Shown here in pieces: positions 26,457 to 38,400 of a DNA stretch of 64,000 nt. Positions within the stretch are counted from its first letter, which is position 1. Every line of letters begins with the position of its first letter. The stretch comes from a virus. The stretch spans positions 18,531 to 82,530 of IMG/VR virus record IMGVR_UViG_3300020378_001929; one strand, written 5' to 3'. A model generated the notes under the pieces. It worked only from the letters and a program-made list of their open reading frames with translations, ran no database searches and was not told the origin of the DNA. A program made the translations under genes and the position numbers.

Positions 26457-29400
26457 TTAATCATCTTGCTCACCAGGATCTGGAAACGTCCCAAATGGCG
26501 AAGCTGAATTTTCGTCATCACAATTTGAGATATTTGCATTGGATGGAGCATCTTGTTGTTCATCAAGAGTGCAGGATCTGAATCTTTTATCTCCAGCAAG
26601 CTCTGGAGTTGATAGTGCCAAAACAGTAAATGGAGTCAAGCTATGTCCATATCTTTGTAGGTTCCATGGTGAGTTTTCTGACGGCCATGATTCTTCGACG
26701 TCGCGACAAGGGATTGATAAACTGAAGTTTCCATCTACAATCGATACAGGTCCCTTTATAATATATCCCGTAAGACGTTCAATGGCGCGACCGAGAGGCT
26801 TATAATCAAAACTGGAGAATAATTTTGCTACCCCATATGGCACATCTACTATTGGTCCTACCAATATTGAAGAGTATTTGCCGTCTTTCGTTCCGGATCT
26901 GGGCGCTGTTCCGTGGAGACCGGCTGTCATGTTTCGCCGGCGAACGGTTGGTCCATATTGCAAACCTTCCATCGTTAACTTATTTATATCGCAATTGTTG
27001 TAGTGACCTTTCATTTCTTTGTAAGCAGGATCAACAACGTTTGCAATTCCCCTAAAAAACAGAGACGGGAACTGCAGGAATAACTGCTTAAGCAGTTCTT
27101 TAAACTGTTTTGTAAAATCTGCAGGAAAAGGAAAATCAAAACAATCTATCGCGTTTAGGTCCGATGAGTTGCTATTCATTATCTGTTTTAAGAACTCGGC
27201 TTTGCTTAGATTGTTAACTGCCTCTATCCCTTGTTTTTGGTTTATTCCAGCGATGCTCAATAAAGCCGCGAGACTTGCTTTTGGAGTATCAATAAAATTC
27301 GACAAATCACCGTAACTGGAAAACGCGGAAGTTATAAACGCTGTGGAGACGGCTTGGTATCTCTTTACCGGATATATGTATTGAAACAATTGTTTCGCTT
27401 CCGGTGATTCGATTAGTTGCTCTGTCATCCAGGGCTGAAGGCGTTTATAACTTTCCCTGAAGGCGTTTAAATCTATGCAGTCATTCACTCCCTCGCCAAA
27501 ATCACTGATTACTTTTTTATATTCTGCAATTGGTACTGAAAAATACTTGTTTTGTTCCCCTTCCATCAGAAAACTTCTATATTCTTCTGACACTTCTTGG
27601 ATTGGACTTTCTTTATCTAGTAAAAATCTATTGTATCTACCTTCTTCACTGTCGTCATCTGCTGACAAATGTAAAACACTATTAGAGACTAGTCTTGCTA
27701 TTTGCGTGAGCTTAGAAGATCCCATAATATCTTTTACAACTTGACTATTTATAATCCCAATTGATACAAAATTATCTCCAAATAGTCGGTTATTGATACC
27801 TGTGTAACCTTCAAATGCTGTTGTCCAGTCTTCTTTTAATTTTCTTACAGTCGCAGCATGATTTCGAAGAACGTTGTCTTTGGTCCGGACCAGATTTGAT
27901 ATGTCATTACAATATATCCTAGGCATTAGATAGTTGTAATAATCTTTTATCGTTTCGAAGCTTCGTACTCGGAGAGTCTCATTTCGTCGGATTCTGTCGT
28001 TTAGAAACTTCAACTTTGCAGCGTCATTGATTCCAACATTAAAAATATTTTCGAACATGCGCTCGTCAAAGAAGATCAAATAATCTTCTACTTTCCCGTT
28101 CCAAATTCTGTAGTTTCTTGGAGATACAAAAGAGAAAGGTCCAGTACTTTTAGCTATCTTAGATATGGTGGTAGAATTTCCGAGAGGTCCTATTCCCAGG
28201 TCTGATTCTTCTAATTCCCTTCTGGAATCTATCATCAACCCTTCTATGTGATATGAACTAAGAGCATCTCTGAATAATGCACTGTATATTTCCGGGATGT
28301 CTTCTCTTCCCCAAAAGTCGGGATTTAATAACTTATCCAATATAAGATTGTTGTATTGTCCTTGCCGTGGGGCATTTGCATTTCCTAACTCATAATTTGG
28401 ATCATAAAATTCATGATAAAATTCATTTGCTTGTTCAATGATAAAGTCTAGTGAAGTAGGGACCCTATCCAGCGTGTTTCGATCTAGTAAATTCTCGTTA
28501 TTCAGGTACTCACTTTTTAACCTGTTCCAATATTCAAGCGGTGAACGTCCGTCTTCCCTGACTCCGGTGACCATATTCCGGCGGTTTTCTCCTAAAGTAA
28601 CAATGGAGTCCAAATTCGATGCCGCGCGTACGCCGTGACGTCGAGAGAAATATCCACCGGACGGAGCGACCCATTTAGCGGGGCGCCCGCCTGAATTGTT
28701 GTACCTAAACAGAAAATCTGTAGAGGGGAATTCTTGGACGGCGCGCGCAAAGGATATTTCTGGCTTTCTGCAAACTAAGGCGGCGATGAACCAAAGGCAT
28801 GCTGCTGCCCAGTCTGCCTGGTAACTGTCGCCTGACCGATTATAATCATTTCTTGTAAAAGATCTGTCACGGTTTGGTATAAACAGTGTCCCACCCTCAC
28901 GGTAAGGCTCGTCCGCGGTGATTCGTCGATTGAAGCTTCCGCCGGAGAAACCTGCTACTTGACTCGAAAAATTATAAGACGACACCATCCAAAGCAGTCC
29001 CAGTAGCTGCTGAGGAGAATAAGGATCTGCAGGCCCTGCATACTCTTTAAGATACCTAATAAATCGCTTAACTACAGAAAGGCGATAGGGCGCCTCGATG
29101 CGGTGTGAATTATCTCTTGTTGCCTCGGATTTTAAAGTAAAAGATGACTGGTATATTGCTAAATCACAAAGTCTCGTGACAAAATGGTCTACGAAATCTA
29201 TAGCTTCCAAAAGCAATTCGACGTTGATGTTGAGTCCTTGATAATTATTTTTAAATACCTGTACACCTTCAAAATTAAAGCTTGGCCAATAATTTTCATT
29301 CTCGTATGTATCTGGGTTAATATTTTCATAAAATAGCGCATTATTCTCTGGGTCTTTTTTCAATATACTTAATATAGTGTTTGTGTTTTGAGTGTTGTAA

Positions 29401-32400
29401 AAGCCATCCATATCAAATAAAATATCTGGGGCTCCTTGAATTAATGGTCCGCCGCGGTTTGTTATACCAAGAGGCTCTCCATCTGGAAAGTGCGAGTCGA
29501 TTAACACTCTTTGTACACATGATTTTATAAAGTTTGAAAGATCTACAAGACTAAAGGTATTATCTGCATAAAACAGTGAAGCTCCGGCGTTCTTAAAATT
29601 GAAAGTCTCTAGGGTATTATAATTAACCAAAGACTCTCCTAGCCCGTCTGATATTAGCCCTTCTTGTTGCGATGGAGTAAAATGATCTGTTCCGAAGTAG
29701 TTCCAATTTCTTAAGTCAGTCACTTGTAATGGTTGATAGGTTTCTGCTCCATTTGAAAGATACGGATTTCCTTCTGTCGCAATTGAGCTAATATCGTTTT
29801 CTACCCCAGGACGAAGAGTCACAAAGCCTGGTTGCCTGTGTATCTCATCAAAATTATTTCCGCTCTTAAACCCGTCGACACCTTGGGTGCCACTATCGTA
29901 CGAGCCTCTATTTTTCCGAGGGAGAGTCGCAGATGCCCATCTGGTGAATGCGTATCCATATCGAGTTGCGACGGTGTCATAAGTTGGGTCATTGCGATTG
30001 GCACTGCCGCCGATTCGGTGAACATTTTCATGAAAATAATAACTTGTTGACAGCGGGTATTTTTGAGTACTACCGCCTGCCATTGGGCGAGGAGAGGTGC
30101 GAGAGAGGTGTCCCCAAAGTGTGTTTCTTTGTCTGCCTTTCAAGTACCAATTAAAAATATTAGACAAGTTGTGAATCACTCTTAGCGTTCCAACCTTAGA
30201 CCTGGATTGTCCTCTAAAGATCCCTTCTTCGCGGGTCGCATAAAACAGGTTTACAGACTGCATATGATGTCTATAGTCTCTTCTTGTGTCTTCAAAGTAT
30301 TTCTCTTTTGACGAAAATGATGACTGCGGAGTAAAAACTGGTCCTAGCTGAAAGTCTGCTTCGCGAGTTAAAAGCTGCCCTCTATCAAGAAATAAATCAT
30401 CTAGTTCTTGTACTGAGTTATAAGATGCTTTTTTTGTCTCGTTTTCAAAAACTCTAGAATAAATCCTTTCTATCGATGAGTAGTAAGAGCTTCCACCTAA
30501 TTCATAATTTGATTCGTTTCGTACTCCAGAACCGTGAGATCGCGTGAAATCTGTTGAGAATTCTGGGACGTCCCCGTAAAGTTCTTTAAGCCTTTCCATA
30601 TTTTCTGTCTCGCCAACAACCAGTCTTCTAGATCTTGCCCTTTGTATAAAATACACGTACTCATTGACGATCTCTCTCAATGCTTCGTGAAGTTTTTCCA
30701 TATTTTCAGTGAAGCCATCACCGGGCAACTTGTTTATGTTCCTTATGTACTCCGGTGGTACCACCTTGCAATAGACTCTTTCTGGAAGGTTGTCTCCTGT
30801 GAATATCTTAGTTATGAGGACGCGTATCGGGATCTTGTACATGTTTGGGGGTAACAAGTCTTCTCCAGAAGGAGGGATCCCGCTTTCTATATCAGACACT
30901 GAATGGTTAATCACCAATCTCTTAGACTGCTGCCTTGCCTCCTCTATTTCTTCTCCATCGAGTCTATCTAAATTTAGAAAACTAGCGTTGAGAGACGACT
31001 GTTTTTCATCAATTAACCAAAACTTTGTCATCTCCCTATTTGTATGAGGGTCAATCCCCATGGGGCGGGCAAGATAAACATCAGCCGGACCTTCTTGATC
31101 TGACTCTCTAAGGTAAAAAACTCTTCCATATTGAGTTAGTTTAGGATCAGCTGTTCCCTTATTTTGGTCCAAGAAAGCGTTTCGGAACGCTCCAGGCTGA
31201 TACAAACTATCAATGACTGTCTCCAGGTTATCAAAAGAGTTTTTTAATCTAGGAGACAAATTTGGATCAAAGTTTAAAACTGCAGGGTCGAAAGTTTCGC
31301 CTATCGTAAACGATCCGTGCAAGCCAGCTATTATTGAAGCCGAGTCACTAAACTCAAATACTGTCTCTACCCAGGTCTCTTCTTGTCCGTTTTCAAACCT
31401 ATCTTTTATCCTTTCGAACTCAGTTTCGTTTTCAACAATGCCGATTGGATTTTCAAATATAACAGTTGGGACTGAATCCGACCTGTATTTATGAGTCAAA
31501 ATATCATTACTTTGTCTCTCAGGGGTTTCTTCGATATCCTCGATGGACATCCCTCTGCCATAGTCATAGCGGCTTTGCATGTTTGTTGCGGCGATAGCTC
31601 TAGGTTGCAATGGCTTCTCTTGGGGGTCATCGTCAAGATAAGTAGTTGTAGTTGGCAAACTAAAATTGGGTTGTTCACCTGATGTGTTTGAGACTCCTAT
31701 CCTTGAAAAATCTAAAACTTTGTCCATAAATCGACCATCATTTGGAGCTTGATATACATTATATCCCTGGCTTTCTAGCCATAAAAAGTCCTCTCCATTA
31801 GATGGAAGCACATAATACTTGTTTTCGTCTTCTCTTGTTTTCGCGATGTAGTTGGTAAAATTGTTGTAATATGAATTAACAAGCGACCCGTTTGGTTCAA
31901 AAAACTCATCAGCATAGCCCAAGTCATTTGCAAAATCTTGAAAATTAATTACTGAGTCTGCGTACACCTTTCCATTTAGCAAGGTGGAATTGTTGTGAGA
32001 AACTATATCTTGTGTAAATTTTATTATTCTTCTCTTTTTCGTTATAAAGCGTGTTGGTGTTCGGCGTATTGTTTCAGGAAAACCTTCTGCTTCCTCAAGC
32101 TGAGTGTTTTTTAATTCACCTCCTGGAGCGTCGGGATCTTCGTCATAGTGCATTAATCCTCGATAGTGTAATGCGATCTTTTTAAGATCATCTGAGTTTA
32201 GAGAACCGTTGAGACCATCTATAAAGTCGTCGATATGGTATATCTCATGCTCAGTGTTTAAATCTGAAGACGATTCAGCACTGGCTCCAAGAGCGAATGG
32301 GTTATCTTCATCTCGGGGTGGGATTTCAGGTCGCACTGTAAAGGTGTAATCAAGAGGATTCACTGGGTCTAGGTTTGTTCTGTTAAACGCATCTCCGATG

Positions 32401-35400
32401 TTTAGCAAATCTTCAAATCGAGTTGAATTATTCGCGGTGCGAGCAAGTACGGATCGGTTTATTGCAAGGTCAGCCGAAGCATTAACTATTCCCGACACCA
32501 GGGCGCCGCCCGGAAGAATTAGGTTCTCTATTCTAGCTAGTGGTCCTTCAGCTTCAATGCAGTGTTCGATGTGGAAGAATGGGTGATTTCCATTCAGGAG
32601 ATTCTGTGCGTAAGTTGCTGGGTCTCTGACCGTACTATAATCATCTTCCTCTGTTATAATTTGTGAAGTTTCCAACAAGGGGTGGCGCCAGTATATTTTA
32701 TCCGTCGCGATTCTTGCGTCTTCGGCAACGTTCGCCTCTTCTATTCGAGTAGTGCCATCAGGATCAAGGATAACCCGGGTACCAACAGTTCTTATATTAT
32801 AGGGATTGCTATCGCCGGCGACGGATGCAATAAACCTAGAAACCTCGACTTGAGGGATGAAATATTTTATAAACCAATTATAATAGTCTGCGCGAGTCTC
32901 GTTTTGATATATCTTTTTTGATATTCCCTGAACCTTTAACATCTGCTTTTGCACGATGTCTTTTAGTGCAAACAGAGGTTGATTTATCCCTGTTATTCTT
33001 GAGGCTGTAGATTTCCAATCTTTGCTTAGAGAAGGGTGTCTATTTATTTCTTTTTCTACGAACCGAAAAAAGAAGTCCTTAGTAAAAGGTTCGTCAGCGA
33101 TGCTCTCCATGTCCCACACTGAGTATGCCACTGCTCCCTTGAGCACTAACTCAACTATACATATCCTTATGAATCCTATCAAGCAAACGTTTTGCACCGC
33201 TTTTTGTATAGGTCCTATATCATCGAAGTCTATGTTATATGGATCATTTTCTGGTTTTGCTAATTCTCTATTTATTTGATTATCTAGCTCGTCTGTTACT
33301 ATTTTTTCAAAAGCCAAAATTCCAAATTGAGAGATGTTGTATCTATTTCTATAACACTGGGATCCATCGGCTAGTATGTCCACATGAGCGTCGCCTGAGA
33401 CTCGCGCGTTTAAACCAGGGTAGTATCCCTCTTCATCAAAGAGTCTAGAATTACTCAAAGAAAAGAATATTTGTTCAAAAATTCCTTCGGAAAATCTCTT
33501 GCTTTCCGTCTCATAAACATGGTTTGATAGAAAATTATCCAAATATCCATTTAATATCTCTCTTTTTTCTAAGTGCCGCTGCTCACCTCGATTGACACCC
33601 TGGTAAGGTCCATATATTTTTTCTACCTTTCTTTTTACATTTTTCCACAGTGTGCGAGCATACAATTCTTTCCTAGTATAAATGCCAGGTGGTATATCTG
33701 ATAAGCCAGATTCGTAAATTTCTTGATTTTGTCTCTGTTCTTCTGTTAAGGTTTCGACATCTAAACCCGGTCCAGGGATCTTGTCACAATACTCAAACGT
33801 CTGTTCTCTTTCAAATAACCCACCGGGAGTAATAACTATAGTATATGGATCAAATTTATTTGTAGCAGAAGTACTCTTAAACTCGTTGAGGCTTACAGAA
33901 GTGGAAATTCCTCTTTGTGGCATCCTCAAGGTCAGCACTTCTCTACTTGTATCAGCATTGTTAGAGACTCTATTTACCGTAACAACTTCTTGACCCAAAG
34001 AAGATGGGGAGTTTGCTGTTGACCTCTCTCTCTGATTTTCGAATGAGGCATTCAAGACATCCTTTATTTGTTTTAAATAAGTTCTTCCGCTTATTGGTCT
34101 TGAGATGCTTTCTACCTTAGATTGTAGGCTAGCTTGCAAAAAAGCAATTCTAGATTGTATTCTGTCATTTATAAATGCAAGTCTGGCTCCGGCGGCATCG
34201 ATACCGTTGCCTTCAGAGTACTCTGATAGCTTATATGCCGGCACAAAAGAAAAATCTTTTAAATGCGAGTTTTCGGATCCGAGACTTCTTTTCATGGTAT
34301 TAAGAGATATTACGCCTGTTTCGCGCAGATCTTCTGGGAAATTTTCAACTCCTGAGTCTTCAGACTCATAGTAAAACAGATTCTCGCTAAAACCTACTGG
34401 CTTTAAAAAAATCATAGATGGATCAATGCTAGACAGTTGTCGAGAGTTCTCTATTGCGACAAAGTTAGACGCTATTCCAGATCCGGGGGGCTTGGTTACG
34501 CTTCCAAAGAAGGGTGGGACGTAATAGGCCGGATATGTTGCTCCTTGTATTTTTCTCACTTCATACACTTGATATAACGCATTAAGTTGCGCCGTCAGCT
34601 TTTCTAAAACAGTGCCATCGGCAAACTCGCCTATCATTGCATATATTTTTAAATTTTGCAGTATTGTCTGAGCTTCAATAACTGAACGTTCATCATATTC
34701 TGGATCTCCGGGGACTGGCATACGAGTGTCCTGAATGTATAAAGAAGGTCCAAAATTCATCAACGAACTCACGTAGCTGACATGAGCAGGGGTAAATATC
34801 GATTTTGCTGTTTCCACAACCTGTGATGACAGCGCTGGAGGAAGATTGTTCATTAGCGCATCAGGGTTTCCAAAGTCTAAAATTTTAGGAAGAACCCCGT
34901 TTAGCCCCTCTCTCCCCAGGACCTCAAGAGCCTTAGCGTGGTCAATTAGATTCTTGTTGGCTAAGTCTACGGCTCTCTCTATCTCTTCGTCGGAAGCTTC
35001 GTTTGCCAGCATTTGTCTTCTGATTTGTGAAAGCAAGTCCGATGTTTCTTCGCAAGAAGAAGATCTAATAGTCGTAGTAGACCTATTTAGGTTTTCACAA
35101 AACTCTTCAGGAAGGAACAAGGAAATTGTTTGAAAAAATTGCCTTAAAGCATCCTCAGTGTCAACTTCTTGGATCCCCAACCTTGCAGCCAAAGATAATA
35201 TCATGTTCATTGTCGGCGCGTCAATTGGTCCGCCTTGTAGAATGCGACAGAATTCTTCACCAGTCAAGAAGAGTCCCATCTCGTCTATAAGTTGCTTTGA
35301 TTTTTCAACATTATCTGAACTTAGAGATAAATCCATCATCCCTTCAACTAATGCCTTCTTTATATCTCCAGTCGCCTCAGATGCCGATCCATAGAGTTGG

Positions 35401-38400
35401 TCTCTAAGTTGTTCTTCACAAAAAGGAAAATTAAGTATGTCGATCAGGGCTTTAGCGAAAGCGCACAAAAATTGCGTGAGTATTTTCATGAAAATTTCTT
35501 TTAAATTCTCGATCATATCCATCCACCAACCAAAGATCCGGATATCAATTGGGATATCAAAATTAAGATCTGGGATAGTAAAATTAAAGTTTGGCAACTT
35601 TAAGCATTTAACTAGATCACATAAAAGATTAAAAGGATTGATTCTATTGCCAAACGTTTCAAAAAATTGTTTTATCGTTATACATTGTTTACCGTATACC
35701 GCCAGATACTCGTCAACACCGAATTTAACATCAAGTTGAGAATCTAAATTGTTCAGTTTTTTGAACTCTTTCCATCTTTCGATTGGGTTTTCTATATTAT
35801 TGGTGACCCATCTATTAATTGGATTAAATTCTCCATCTGATGTTCCGGAGACACCTACCGTATGTTTAACAATGTAAGCCAACCCAGGCTTACCAAATCC
35901 GATGTCTTCACATGCTGGAAGGTTTGAAAAAATATTTCCAGCTGCCATTGAATCAACCTGTGCCAGATATCCGACTGTTCTTGAGTTTTTCAACGAAGGA
36001 ACGCTTTGAACCAACTTTTTTGTTGAGACTTTCTTTCCGCCGAAAGATGCAGATATAATCTTTAGACCCTTATTATCTTTTGACGTACCGAACCGAAAAT
36101 GTATACTAGAAGTCGTACCCAAAAATCCAGACATCGACATGTTGCCGGAGGTGTCGGAGCCGAAATCAAATGATGATGAGGCTGCACCGGTGTTCGTCTG
36201 CTTTGTTATAAAAGATCTTAGTTCAGGTATGATTGCCCTGAGTCTGGATGCTTCTGTGTTCCCGTTGAAATTTATTGGTGTTATGGACACTCCATCATCT
36301 TGAGCATTTTTAAAGGCTTTTTGTAATTTTTCCGCCGCTTGTTCAATGTCACTTGTTAGGTCATCCCAAGTTATTTTTAACTCTGATAGGTCTGATAGTT
36401 TAGGGTTTGAGACTCCGGCGATCTCATTCCTAGCAAAGACTCCGTCTTGACCGGAGTCCATCAACTCAGTAAGGGTATTTATTGCTTGTGTTGTTGATGC
36501 GTAAGATCCGTCGCCTCCAAAGTTTATCTCAGCGTTTCCAAAAACCCCTAGGTCAACTGTTGTTCTTTCTAATTTATTCTTGTTATTGTATTCTTCTATT
36601 ACACTCTCTCTTATGGATCGAGCGATTTCTCGTTTTCTTCTCGCTGCGAGGGCTCGATATTCTTGGTATCTCCTCTCTTGCTGCTCTTTGCTAAGTTGCT
36701 CACCCTCACAAGAAATTTTTGAATTTATTGAGTCCCTTAGAGATGAGTCTTGTTCATTTAAGTTGTTCGATGTTTCAGCTTCAGATAACAATTCTGCTGT
36801 GGCTTCATTGGTAGGAACAAAGGTGCCTGTTGTTATCAGATCTAGTTTCTGCCTATTTATAATAAACTTTGCTCTATAGAAATCACCCGGGCGCAACGAG
36901 GGAGTACGAAACTCTACAAACTTTATTAGTGGCGGACCAAACTCTTCTCTTTCTATGATTTTATAATTTTGTGCGCGCAGGAATAAGTTAACAGAAAGAT
37001 TTTCATCTTGAATTTTGGTGTCTGTAGTTAAAGCAAAGTGTGTTTGTGGACCATATGAGCCGTCATGATTCGGTGGTTCTGGAAATGTATTCGGACCGTA
37101 GATTTGCGAGAAATTTGCAGACTCAGGATTAAGAATCCAAACGTCGGGTTTATTGTAAAACTGCAGAACTTGAGTTAGTGCTAGGTCTTCTAATTCTGAT
37201 ACTATCGAAGTGTAATTTTCTAGCTCTTCCTCAGTTGGGTCGGCACCAAGTACAGGTGGCAATTCTTGAAGGGTGTAGTTGGTCTTATAAAAGTATCCTA
37301 TTCTTCTTAAGTCCACCTCAAATGGATCTGGGTCTATTAGGGGATCTGGTTCGAAAGCTCTGTGAAGAGCATCAGTATAATCGGAATCAGTCATCAGAGT
37401 AGACTCTTGGGGACGAGGATCAACTCGGCTTACCTCTACAAAAGCATCATAAAGCGGACTCTGAGTATCCTCTGGTATTATTCTATATTTTAAGGCTCCG
37501 AAATAAGACGACCTTATAACATACTCTTCATTGGCTTCGGTTTCTGAAAAATTTACTTCTTCTCTTGAGGAGACCTGCTCCTTGTATCTCTCTAGAAATT
37601 GACTCCCTTTGAAACTATCCCCCCTATAATCTGGTCGTTCTCTATGGATATATATTCTCGGCTCAAGCAAATCTGGTGTGTGTGGATCAACCTTTTGGGC
37701 TAAGAGACCTCTCATAAAAGAGTCCCACAATCCCCACAACACAATATCGTAGGCACCTTCTTGGTCTGAAAAAACTCTAGGATCGTGATGGTATGCCCTG
37801 TTTCCAACTCTTGTTCTAGGTCTCCAGCCGTGGAGAACCGCTAAAGTTGCCTCTCCTAAAGTACCAAACTCCAAGTCGAACATCCGGACTATTAAATTTA
37901 TTTGAGTTGATATATATTCACTGTTCAAATACTCGTCAACGCGATGAGCACCTTCGGCAGGGAGTCTTGGGATTTGACCAAATGCTGTCAAGCCTATAGC
38001 AAAACTATTCTCATCTTGTGAACCAGCTCGGAAATCACGAAGCTCTGATGCGAACGAGCGCTCTTTAACTTTGTTTAATTCTTCAAAAGTTTGGTTTACG
38101 GAAAATTTTGTAAACAAATAGCAAAGTATGTAAAACTGATTATCTAATTGAAACTTGGTTAGATGGGTTCTCATATTTTCATCGAAAGTTGCCGCTTCGA
38201 TTTGTGAGAGCTTTGTTCCCTCTATACAATCAAACCACCCATCTGTTGAATCTAGATCTGAACTTCTGTCATTTTCATCTATGAGCGACTCATAAGGCAC
38301 TATGGAGCCAAGTGCCTTTTTAACAATTAAAATATCCCTACCAATGTCACCAACTTTTCGTGGACCAAAGTCCACTTTATCAGAGTTGTTTTCACTTTCA

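Noticed and set aside
27746-36861. TATAAATA (T4 late promoter form) on the minus strand at 27746-27753 and 36854-36861
   Set aside because: Both lie deep inside the 3992-aa gene, not before a start codon, in AT-rich DNA where the string is likely by chance. None was found in the gaps upstream of virion genes.
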